Shown: positions 1 to 6,053 of the stretch, in pieces | Layout: each line of letters begins with the position of its first letter | Numbering within the stretch: the first letter of the stretch is position 1 | Source of the DNA: an uncultured Methylococcaceae bacterium | GTDB taxonomy: Bacteria; Pseudomonadota; Gammaproteobacteria; Methylococcales; Methylomonadaceae | Assembly (NCBI GenBank): GCA_903939355.1 | Contig: CAJAHC010000665.1 | Coordinates: 1 to 8,470 of the forward strand | Direction: 5' to 3' | DNA length: 8,470 nt | The notes under the pieces: generated by a model | The model's database searches: none | Seen by the model: the letters and a program-made list of their open reading frames with translations, nothing else | What the model was told of the DNA's origin: nothing | Translations under genes and position numbers: made by a program

Positions 1-131
1 AGGAAAATTCAGTTCGATTAAGTAGCAATTACACAAAAATCGGCTTGATTGAAGAAAAAAAAGGGCTACGGATTTCTAAAGCCGGCATTATCAAACCACT
101 TTTTAATAAAGGTTATGAACATTTTTCTTAA
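1..131 (+). CDS. thiL: Thiamine-monophosphate kinase ThiL, C-terminal end only (partial)
   Basis: The window opens inside a reading frame whose first whole codon is at base 3 and which ends with TAA at 129-131, giving 42 residues. The visible tail reads KIGLIEEKKGLRI and ends KGYEHFS. This matches the usual ThiL C-terminus, where a 'T-x-IG-x-I' strand is followed by a 'G(Y/F)-(D/E)-HF' end. ThiL phosphorylates thiamine monophosphate to thiamine diphosphate with ATP in the cytoplasm, the last step of cofactor synthesis. The ATP- and substrate-binding domains lie upstream of the window and cannot be checked. The frame overlaps the following pgpA by 17 bases, and thiL-pgpA is a very common gene order in gammaproteobacteria, which supports both calls. 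The segment is too short for the track of long reading frames but is clear by eye. Confidence 0.85.
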   Translation, partial: ENSVRLSSNYTKIGLIEEKKGLRISKAGIIKPLFNKGYEHFS

Positions 132-630
132 TAGCGAGTACGGCAGAAATAAATTAACACCTAAGCAGATTTTATCTGACCCCGTTTTATTTCTTGCATT
201 TGGTTTTGGCTCCGGAATGTCAAAAAAGGCCCCTGGCACAATGGGTACTTTGGCTGCAATTCCTGTTTATTGGTTATTTGCACAAACCAATAGCGTTGTT
301 TATGGTTTGCTTATGCTTGTTGTCAGTGTAATTGGCATTTGGATCTGCGGTATTGCAGCAGATAAATTAGGCGAACATGATTTTGGAGGTATTGTCTGGG
401 ATGAAATTGCGGGTTACTTGATTACGATGTGTTTAGTTCCGCTTACTTGGCAAACCATCATAGTTGGATTTATATTATTTAGGATTTTCGATATTTTAAA
501 ACCTTGGCCTATCAGTTGGTTGGATCGGTATGTTCAAGGTGGTTTTGGTATTATGATTGATGATGTGTTGGCAGGTATCTTTGCTGGGGCATTGTTACTG
601 CTAGCGTTTAACTGGGGTTGGATCAGTTGA
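115..630 (+). CDS. pgpA: Phosphatidylglycerophosphatase A
   Basis: PgpA is an inner-membrane enzyme that removes the phosphate from phosphatidylglycerophosphate to give phosphatidylglycerol. The protein shows all the family blocks in order: GFGSGMSKKAPGTMGTL (about residues 30-46), HDFGGIVWDEIAG (88-100), FRIFDILKPWPI (122-133) and GGFGIMIDDVLAGI (142-155). Their acidic residues are the likely metal and phosphate site. Hydrophobic segments lie at about 45-58, 62-81, 101-124 and 149-168. I chose ATG 115 (171 residues), although an in-frame TTG at 49 would add 22 residues. The ATG gives nearly the same length as E. coli PgpA (172), and the extra residues are just the thiL tail read in another frame. 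An AAAGG stands only two bases before this ATG, so the ribosome site is poor. Translation is probably coupled to thiL, whose stop lies 14 bases inside this gene. Confidence 0.93.
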   Translation: MNIFLNSEYGRNKLTPKQILSDPVLFLAFGFGSGMSKKAPGTMGTLAAIPVYWLFAQTNSVVYGLLMLVVSVIGIWICGIAADKLGEHDFGGIVWDEIAGYLITMCLVPLTWQTIIVGFILFRIFDILKPWPISWLDRYVQGGFGIMIDDVLAGIFAGALLLLAFNWGWIS

Positions 631-668
631 TTGAAGTGAGGTTGAATATTTTTCGCGGATATCCATGA

Positions 669-1070
669 TTATTTCCCCCAACAATTCTTAACCGAATCAG
701 TGCCGGCTATGGTTTTTTCACTATCCTGATTTATTCCAAGAGTACCGCATTTTGTATCTGTAAAAGTCGGATCAGCATTAACAGTATATGTTTTGTCTGA
801 TATGTCCGATATGGTGATTTGATAGTATTCATTTTGCAATGCATTGTTCGGATCTATATCAGTAAGTGTGCCATAGAGAGTATTATTAGCTCGCCACTTT
901 TCCTCAGCTAATTGTGCTTTTAACAATGCAACTTTACCATCAGTGCGCTTCGCTCTAAGTACATATTCCGTGTAAGACGGATACGAAATAGCTGCTAGAA
1001 TCCCGATGATAGTCATTACAGTTAATAGTTCAATTAACGTAAAACCAAAAGCTCGATTAATAGTCGACAT
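669..1070 (-). CDS. pilE: Type IV minor pilin, PilE-like
   Basis: This 133-residue prepilin has a class III signal. A nine-residue leader ends in Gly9, followed by FTLIELL, with the cleavage point after Gly9 and the conserved Glu at mature position +5 (Glu14). The hydrophobic stalk helix runs to about residue 30 and is followed by the YPSYTEYVLRAKR stretch typical of PilE-like pilins. Cys108 and Cys130 would close a C-terminal disulfide-bonded D-region. It would be processed by the prepilin peptidase PilD and assembled in the inner membrane. In many gammaproteobacteria pilE is the last gene of the fimU-pilVWXY1E operon; here it stands alone on the opposite strand, diverging from the fimU-like gene and converging on pgpA with a 38-base gap. 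No good ribosome site precedes ATG (complement of 1068-1070). The length fits a minor pilin, but a role as a major pilin cannot be excluded. Confidence 0.82.
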   Translation of the reverse strand: MSTINRAFGFTLIELLTVMTIIGILAAISYPSYTEYVLRAKRTDGKVALLKAQLAEEKWRANNTLYGTLTDIDPNNALQNEYYQITISDISDKTYTVNADPTFTDTKCGTLGINQDSEKTIAGTDSVKNCWGK

Positions 1071-1261
1071 AATTTAATAGATTAAAAATTTACATTCATC
1101 AAAGATAGCATAATCTTACAGAGAAATTTAAAATTAGCCACTTAGATAAGACGCTACCTATAAAAATCATTGAGTATGTTTTTTTTATGAACGATTTAAG
1201 TTAATTATATTATTGGCATTTAACTATACTTGGTAAGTGTTAATCTAAGTAATGTTTGCCT
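1071..1261. promoter_or_regulatory. Divergent AT-rich intergenic region between the pilE-like and fimU-like genes
   Basis: This 191-base stretch must carry the start signals for both the minus-strand pilin and the plus-strand minor-pilin cluster. On the plus strand TATACT at 1225-1230 is a fair -10 box placed about 30 bases before the fimU ATG, but the matching -35 position (around 1202-1207, TAATTA) is poor. On the minus strand a TATGCT-like hexamer (complement of about 1107-1112) is possible, again without a good -35. I looked for a sigma-54 GG-N10-GC pair, including around TTGGCA at 1213-1218, and found none. A run of eight T at 1179-1186 lies mid-region without a preceding stable stem. 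There is no supported gene here. Confidence 0.35.
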
Positions 1262-1831
1262 ATGAATCAATTCCTACTCAACAGATTGAAATTACATGGA
1301 ATTACCTTAGTTGAAGTTCTAGTTGTAGTTGCCATAATTAGCATTTTGGCCGCCATTGCGGCTCCTTCATTCATTGGGCAATTGCAACAACAACGAGTAG
1401 AAGGTGCCGCTGAGGGATTGGTTGCAGCGATGCAAAATGCAAAAGCCGAGGCGATTAAAAGGAATACTACGGTGAGTATTATTTTTGCGCCTACAATAAA
1501 AGACACTTATTATACAACTTGGTGTTATGGCATGACGCCGATTGGTGCAGTGACTTGTATTTGTACTAACGATACTGATACAACCAATGATTGTGCTCCG
1601 GGAAGTGTCGTACAAAGTTCAGATTTTACCGGAATCACAGTCAATTTTAATAACTCAAACGCACGTGTTTTTAGCCCCTTGCGTGGTACAGTCACTTCAG
1701 GAACAATTAAGTTTTCTGCAGGTAATAACAAATCACTTGGCGTTATAACTTCAAGCCTTGGCAGAATCCGCATCTGTAAAGACACTACTTCGACAATCGG
1801 TAGTTATAATGACAGTGGGTCATGCTCATGA
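1262..1831 (+). CDS. fimU: Minor pilin / pseudopilin of the FimU-FimT (GspH-like) family
   Basis: This 189-residue prepilin is probably part of the complex that primes type IV pilus assembly. The leader runs to Gly13, then ITLVEVLVVVAIISILAAIAAP, with Glu18 at mature position +5. After the stalk come the GspH/FimT hallmarks: a helix with AAEGLVAAMQNAKAEAIKRN (about 49-68), a strand with TWCYG (86-90), and the end block SLGRIRIC (165-172), close to the usual G-R-x-R-(I/V)-C of this family. Six cysteines (88, 99, 101, 111, 172, 188) could form disulfides in the periplasm. I prefer ATG 1262 to the in-frame TTG at 1256; neither has a clear Shine-Dalgarno sequence. It is the first gene of the plus-strand pilin cluster and ends in an ATGA overlap with pilW. 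FimU versus FimT cannot be decided from the sequence alone. Confidence 0.82.
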   Translation: MNQFLLNRLKLHGITLVEVLVVVAIISILAAIAAPSFIGQLQQQRVEGAAEGLVAAMQNAKAEAIKRNTTVSIIFAPTIKDTYYTTWCYGMTPIGAVTCICTNDTDTTNDCAPGSVVQSSDFTGITVNFNNSNARVFSPLRGTVTSGTIKFSAGNNKSLGVITSSLGRIRICKDTTSTIGSYNDSGSCS

Positions 1832-2472
1832 ATATAACGGCCAATTTAAAAGTTATGAAGTATAAACAGCGAGGTTTTACGCTAATTGAACTGATGATTT
1901 CCATTGTAATTGGGCTCATCATTCTCGCCGCTGTCGTCGGCATGTTCGTTACCCTGATTAAATCCGATAATGACAATCTTAAATCCATTCGGCTCAATCA
2001 GGAACTAAGGGCGGCGATGAGTCTGATTACTCGAGACATTCGCAGAGCGGGAGCAAATCAAAATGCAGCTATTAATTCTTCTACAATTCCTCCAACCAAC
2101 CCTTTTTCTGTAGTAGGTGGAACCCGATTAACAATCGCGGCTAATCAACAAGGCATACTCAATTCTTGTGTAATTTATTCTTATGATGCCAATGATGGTT
2201 CAAACGAGGTATATGGTTATCGCCGTGATAGTACGGATGGCACAATAGAAGCCCGAGCAGCCGGAGGTCTGTGCAGTGCAAGCGGTTGGTTAACGATAAC
2301 GGACGATCATCTTGTAAATATAACAGCACTAACCTTTACAGACACAACGGTTACCCAAGCGGGCGTCAACATCCGGCAAATTACCATAACCCTAAGCGGC
2401 CAGTTGCGTAGAGACTCTTCAGTAACACGCACCCTCTCAGAAACCGTCAAGGTGCGTAATGATGAGATTTGA
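1828..2472 (+). CDS. pilW: Type IV pilus minor pilin PilW
   Basis: The protein is 214 residues from ATG 1828. It contains the prepilin motif QRG-FTLIELM with Glu at +5, then the helix ISIVIGLIILAAVVGMFV, and the LNQELRAAMSLITRDIRRAG block (about 57-75) typical of PilW-family proteins. The end, with TVKVRN, also fits PilW. It would insert in the inner membrane, be cut by PilD and join FimU, PilV and PilX in the minor-pilin complex. Three starts are possible: ATG 1822, ATG 1828, which overlaps the fimU stop as ATGA and suggests translational coupling, and ATG 1855, which would give the short seven-residue leader often seen in prepilins. I list 1828 but 1855 is a real alternative. The beta-sheet region carries only two cysteines, one after ILNS and one in GGLCSAS, possibly a disulfide pair. 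Confidence 0.82.
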   Translation: MNITANLKVMKYKQRGFTLIELMISIVIGLIILAAVVGMFVTLIKSDNDNLKSIRLNQELRAAMSLITRDIRRAGANQNAAINSSTIPPTNPFSVVGGTRLTIAANQQGILNSCVIYSYDANDGSNEVYGYRRDSTDGTIEARAAGGLCSASGWLTITDDHLVNITALTFTDTTVTQAGVNIRQITITLSGQLRRDSSVTRTLSETVKVRNDEI

Positions 2473-2497
2473 TGATTTCAAAACATAGCGAAACAAT

Positions 2498-2504
2498 GGG
2501 GTGA
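2498..2504 (+). promoter_or_regulatory. Ribosome binding site that sets the pilX start
   Basis: GGGGTGA at 2498-2504 matches much of the anti-Shine-Dalgarno complement and lies five bases before ATG 2510. This favours ATG 2510 over the in-frame GTG at 2501, which is itself part of this site. Confidence 0.55.
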
Positions 2505-2509
2505 CTCCA

Positions 2510-3196
2510 ATGAAAAACCCAATTAAAACCCAATTTCAACAAGGCATGGCAACCCTTATCGTCTCAATAATTGTTCTGATTATTACCACGCTGATGGTAC
2601 TTATGGCCACTAAAGTGGGCATATTCGACTTTCGCATGGCAGGTAACGAGGCGCGTTACAAAGAAGCCTTTACCACCGCTGAAGCAGGACTTGATTTTGC
2701 CATACAGAAATTTGAAAATCAGTTTAGAAACAATTTTGACGGAACTGCAGCATCATGGACAACGATTATTACCAACTCACAATTTGCTAATAAATGGAAA
2801 TCCGATGATACGGCTGCCGAGGCAGGAGAGCCTTCCTTTCGCGTTACCGTAACAGATACCAGCGCATTAATAGGCGGGGTAACTGTTTATCGCTTTCAAT
2901 CAACAGGATACAGCGCCGATGACAGCGGCACTGCAACGGTACAACGCGAAATCACCATGAAACAAATTTTGGGCGGTTCATCACCTGAGGTTTCCGTAAT
3001 GGCGGCTGGCAGTGTCGGTTCAGGAGGTAATTTCAATATTGTTGCTAATCCTAACGGCGCTGGCAATGGCATTCCCGTTTCCATTTGGACAGGTGGGCCG
3101 TCACCCAATGGCGATGTGACCTTTGCCAGTAATTCAGCAGCAACTTGCCAAATGCAGGATTATACCGGCAATAATTCTACATGCAGTAATCCATAA
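2510..3196 (+). CDS. pilX: PilX-like minor pilin, N-terminal part ending at an in-frame TAA
   Basis: The first 228 residues read as PilX. A short leader ends QQG, followed by MATLIVSIIVLIITTLMVLMA, a PilX_N-type helix that lacks the Glu at +5. This is as I recall for PilX relatives and for the GspK tip pseudopilins. Next come DFRMAGNEARYKEAFTTAEA and GLDFAI (about 40-65), the usual PilX helix. The globular part continues to Asn-Pro and then meets TAA at 3194-3196. The same frame runs on without another stop to 3745 and ends in a PilX-like GSWRDF, so the intact protein would have been about 411 residues. As it stands the product lacks 182 C-terminal residues and its fold is probably incomplete. 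The gene follows pilW by 37 bases. The choices are a nonsense mutation, a sequencing error or a functional split; I favour the first two. Confidence 0.8.
   Translation: MKNPIKTQFQQGMATLIVSIIVLIITTLMVLMATKVGIFDFRMAGNEARYKEAFTTAEAGLDFAIQKFENQFRNNFDGTAASWTTIITNSQFANKWKSDDTAAEAGEPSFRVTVTDTSALIGGVTVYRFQSTGYSADDSGTATVQREITMKQILGGSSPEVSVMAAGSVGSGGNFNIVANPNGAGNGIPVSIWTGGPSPNGDVTFASNSAATCQMQDYTGNNSTCSNP
3194..3196 (+). other. Premature in-frame stop codon (TAA) inside pilX
   Basis: This TAA follows codons for Asn-Pro and precedes Gly-Glu-Lys-Leu-Ser-Ser-Ala-Gly in the same frame. One transition (CAA to TAA) would restore a Gln. AAA (Lys) and GAA (Glu) are also one step away. TAA ends several neighbouring genes (thiL, the pilE-like gene, the PilV-like gene and the glycosyltransferase), so general recoding of this codon is unlikely. 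Confidence 0.8.
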
Positions 3197-3745
3197 GGAG
3201 AAAAGCTTTCGTCGGCTGGAAACATTGGCTCTGATATATTGGCCAACGACCCCAATTTCCCTCCTGATATATTCCGGTATATGTTTGGTGTTGCGCGTAT
3301 TGATTGGGAAACCGTTTACTCAATGGCAAATTCAAATCACCAAGCGGTTGACAGTTGTAGTGGTTTAAACACAACATCAGGGCAAAAATTTAGATTGTGG
3401 TGGATAACAGATGACTGCGATATATCCAATCAAATTGTCGGCTCTCCAACTGACCCCGTAATATTAGTGATTGACGATCATCAATTGGTAGACAAAGGAG
3501 CAAGCGGCATCCTTTACGGCATCCCTTATCTTTTTAATAATCCCAGCAATGGCGACACACCCAGTGCCGATTTTACCAGTAGTCCAGCCATTTATGGTGC
3601 ATTAGTTTCAGATGTCGGCGGCAGTACCATGAATGGCAGCTATTCAGTGGTTTACGATTCTGCATCGCTTGGTAATTTAACCTCACCCAATAATAGCGCC
3701 AATTACGGTATAGGCTACATCCCAGGCAGTTGGCGGGATTTTTAA
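3197..3745 (+). pseudogene. pilX: C-terminal remainder of the PilX reading frame, after the stop
   Basis: These 182 codons continue the pilX frame directly after the TAA and read as protein of the same character. They are rich in Ser, Asn, Gly and Thr, contain a strand IVGSPTDPVILVIDDHQL and a region ADFTSSPAIYGALVSDVGG, and finish with SYSVVYDSASL and GSWRDF, the kind of ending seen in PilX-family pilus assembly proteins. Cysteines in DSCSGLN and DDCDIS probably paired with partners in this or the N-terminal part. Taken alone it has no prepilin signal, membrane segment or secretion signal, so a separate product would stay in the cytoplasm and make no sense for a pilin. The first usable start is TTG 3239, 39 bases beyond the AAGGAG at the junction, too far for normal initiation. 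The preserved frame shows that the interruption is recent or an artefact. Confidence 0.72.
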
Positions 3746-3776
3746 TTATCGCCAACCCCTAGCGCAGGTAACCATT

Positions 3777-5951
3777 ATGAAAAAGATACTCTCTCAAAAA
3801 GGCGTCGGCCTTATCGAAGTACTCATCGCTGGACTTGTTTTTGCCGTTGGTATCACTGCAGTGGTGCAATTGCAAGGCACCTTTTTTAAAAGTAGCAGCG
3901 CTGCAAATGCACGCTCCATCGCAATGAGTATTGCGGAAGAGAAAATTGAAGATTTAAGGGGCTTTCAGGTGACGGATTCCAGTGTCGTCGATATTTTCGA
4001 CTTTACCTCAATTACTGCAAACGGCGGCGGTCGTTGTACTGAGCAATTAATTAATGGCGTCTGTACCATGGCTTTACCGTCAGGAAGTGTTGCCAGAGAC
4101 AACATTACTTTTAACCGGAGCTGGTCAGTAACCAATTATTATTACAATGGCGGTACGCTCACTACCATCCCAAACGAAGATATTGTACAAAAACAAGTTA
4201 CGGTAACAGTCGACTGGACAGATATTAATAATACCCCTCAGACAGCTACCCTTAGCACTGTTATTAACAAATACAGTAGTGCGTCAGCAACAGGCCTGCT
4301 TGCAAATAATATCGGTGGTAGTGGTGAGAAACCATTAGTATTTTATACGCCTAGCACTGATACTCACGTTACACCGATTAGTGTAGGCACAGATACCAAG
4401 CGCGAAACTTTGGTGCCATCTTCTGAAACAGTTGACGGCTATAGTCGTACCAATTTTATTGCGTATACTTACAGTGGCTTGGCCAGTGGCAATCAGCTTG
4501 TGCGAGAAGAAGAATTTCAGACGGTAGCTTGCGACTGTCTTTTCAATGGAGTCAGTGGCAATGATTTAAACCCTTCAGATGATAACGATACAAGTGATGA
4601 TGCAACCTATACCGTAGCGCATCTCCAATGGAATATAGCTACAGACACTTATATTGATGTTGTTGGTGACTTGGTTGCAGAAAAAGTAAAGGGCTGCGCG
4701 AAAGGTGGTGGCGGTAACTGTGCCGCGCATCCGGATAATCTTTGTGATACGTGTTGCAAAGATCATCACGATTCATCCTCCTCTATATTTAAATTCGATC
4801 CCTTTCGATCCAACAATGACTTTACTTTAGGCGATCATAATCATTATAACGGCACTAATCCTGTTACTACCGGCCAGTATCTTGAATCCTGCCGATTTAA
4901 ACGAGTTAATGGTTATTGGCGGGTATTTCAGGATTGGAATTTGGTTAAATATTCGGTCCTGCCTTTATCAGACCTTATCGATAGTACGACGAAAGCAACT
5001 TATACGGCTTATGTTCAGGCAGTCATAGACGCGCATTTGGATGAGAGCAAAGTTAGTGGAGAAACGTTGAATAGTTCTCCAGTCAAACCCGCAACGATAA
5101 ATCATGCCTCTTTCGGCAACTACATTAATTTGTCTGTCGGTGATAAACCCGAAATGACAGCAAGAGCAGTTTATTTGGATTATATCGATTCAGCTCATTT
5201 GACAGAGATAAAAAACAAGAAACTGGCAGGGCAAGATTACTTGTTGCATTTACCTTTCTATGAATTAGAAGTAGCCCCCGTTAGTAATTGGTTATCTGCA
5301 GAACCAACAAAAGTTGAGGTTGGCCCCTACAACGGTCCTGGCTCGGGAAATGACTTAATAGCCGGCCAATTAGCCGCATTACTAAGTGATGTGAACGCAA
5401 TTAGCATAACTGCAGCTATTAAAAAAAGTAATAGCGGTATCGCTGCGCTAAGCTCTGCCATTGATTATAACGCTACAATGAATCCCGATAACTTAGCGTA
5501 TTCAGATAATTTGAGTATTTGTACGGGTGGTTCATGTTCACCAAATACTGAATGTACATTGCCTTGGGGCGGCACAATAACAAACAGAAGTTCAATAGAG
5601 GCCTATCAATCAGCAACCGTGGTTTTTGGCAGCAACTGTGTAAGCGAAACACGCAGTTGTTCGGATGGAACCCTATCAGGTAGTTTTCTGAATCTGTCAT
5701 GCTCGGTTTTACCTGAAATAATTAACACCTGCACCACCACTGTGAGTGGTAAAGCTAATAATAACAGCGATATTATCATCTTATCAGTTAACGGTTCGCC
5801 AAGATCCTGTCCTGTGGCCACCAATAAATCATATGTGTGTACACCAGTCACAACAGATTTATCAGCTACGCTTTCCGTTACCAGTTCAGGGTCTGTTAAT
5901 AATACCATTACCCTTTTACCCATCTGCGGCGCAAAGATTGTTAATTTTTAA
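3777..5951 (+). CDS. Very large PilV-type minor pilin with Cys/His-rich ectodomain (putative pilus-tip protein)
   Basis: The N-terminus is a prepilin: leader ending QKG, then VGLIEVLIAGLVFAVGITAVVQLQ with Glu14 at mature +5, and a helix AMSIAEEKIEDLRGF (49-63) as in PilV. PilV proteins are usually below 250 residues; this one has 724. Residues 85-165 form a pilin-like beta domain (VTVTVDWTD). Further on are an Asp-rich stretch (262-276), a Cys/His cluster C307, C315, H318, C323, C326, C327, H330, H331 with H354 and H356 nearby, then a conserved-looking CRFKRVNGYWRVFQDW (372-387). Residues 593-643 hold a surface-protein repeat (CTLPWGG ... AYQSA ... CVSETRSC ... GTLSGSF ... CSV). A last Cys-containing unit runs to the end. 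An AGGT lies seven bases before the ATG. Being last in a cluster without pilY1, it may be the tip adhesin; that role is inference. Confidence 0.72.
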   Translation: MKKILSQKGVGLIEVLIAGLVFAVGITAVVQLQGTFFKSSSAANARSIAMSIAEEKIEDLRGFQVTDSSVVDIFDFTSITANGGGRCTEQLINGVCTMALPSGSVARDNITFNRSWSVTNYYYNGGTLTTIPNEDIVQKQVTVTVDWTDINNTPQTATLSTVINKYSSASATGLLANNIGGSGEKPLVFYTPSTDTHVTPISVGTDTKRETLVPSSETVDGYSRTNFIAYTYSGLASGNQLVREEEFQTVACDCLFNGVSGNDLNPSDDNDTSDDATYTVAHLQWNIATDTYIDVVGDLVAEKVKGCAKGGGGNCAAHPDNLCDTCCKDHHDSSSSIFKFDPFRSNNDFTLGDHNHYNGTNPVTTGQYLESCRFKRVNGYWRVFQDWNLVKYSVLPLSDLIDSTTKATYTAYVQAVIDAHLDESKVSGETLNSSPVKPATINHASFGNYINLSVGDKPEMTARAVYLDYIDSAHLTEIKNKKLAGQDYLLHLPFYELEVAPVSNWLSAEPTKVEVGPYNGPGSGNDLIAGQLAALLSDVNAISITAAIKKSNSGIAALSSAIDYNATMNPDNLAYSDNLSICTGGSCSPNTECTLPWGGTITNRSSIEAYQSATVVFGSNCVSETRSCSDGTLSGSFLNLSCSVLPEIINTCTTTVSGKANNNSDIIILSVNGSPRSCPVATNKSYVCTPVTTDLSATLSVTSSGSVNNTITLLPICGAKIVNF
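4695..4769 (+). other. Cys/His cluster in the large pilin, possible metal site
   Basis: Codons 307-331 of the large pilin encode C-x7-C-x2-H-x4-C-x2-CC-x2-HH with the core CDTCCKDHHD. Two more His (354, 356) follow in GDHNHYNG. The spacing resembles a metal ligand set more than disulfide pairs alone. I cannot assign it to a named family, so metal binding is inferred. Confidence 0.5.
5553..5705 (+). other. C-terminal Cys-containing surface-protein repeat module
   Basis: Codons 593-643 of the large pilin follow the pattern CTLPWGGTI, then AYQSATV, SNCVSETRSC, GTLSGSF and CSV. I recognise this about 50-residue pattern (C-x-LPWG, AYQ, CxSETRxC, GxLSGS, SC) as a repeat found, often in tandem, in extracellular proteins of many bacteria. 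Only one clear copy is present. The following segment (652-717) has similarly spaced cysteines but not the motif. Confidence 0.5.
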
Positions 5952-6040
5952 TAATCCTTTTAAGGATGGATCTTCTGAAAAGAATCAATCCATACCAAAA
6001 CTACAAAGCTGTAATAATTCTGATTAAAATTATTTTCAAC

Positions 6041-6046
6041 GGAAAG
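6041..6046 (+). promoter_or_regulatory. Ribosome binding site of the glycosyltransferase gene
   Basis: GGAAAG lies seven bases before ATG 6054 and supports that start. The 102-base gap before the gene also holds weak AT-rich inverted repeats (5954-5967 and 6013-6034) but no convincing terminator or promoter. Confidence 0.45.
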
Positions 6047-6053
6047 TTGACCT

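Noticed and set aside
651..668. GGATATCC palindrome (657-664) between pgpA and the convergent pilE-like gene as a two-way terminator
   Set aside because: The stem is four pairs with no loop and no T-run on either side; such a palindrome is expected by chance.
1179..1186. Run of eight T as a phase-variation tract or terminator tail
   Set aside because: It lies in a noncoding region without a GC-rich stem before it, and not at a clear promoter spacer, so no role can be supported.
1213..1236. Sigma-54 promoter starting at TTGGCA before the fimU-like gene
   Set aside because: The GG at 1215-1216 is not followed by GC at the required ten-base spacing.
3239..3745. An independent gene starting at TTG 3239
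   Set aside because: The frame is the same as pilX and is open from directly after the TAA. There is no well-placed ribosome site and no secretion or prepilin signal, so it is the rest of pilX.
5606..5923. Minus-strand 105-codon open frame
   Set aside because: It lies wholly inside the large pilin gene, has no recognisable motif, and its composition mirrors the coding strand.
5954..6036. Inverted repeats ATCCTT/AAGGAT and AATAATT/AATTATT after the large pilin gene as a terminator
   Set aside because: The first has almost no loop and no T-run. The second is all A-T with only four T after it, so neither would be stable enough to call.
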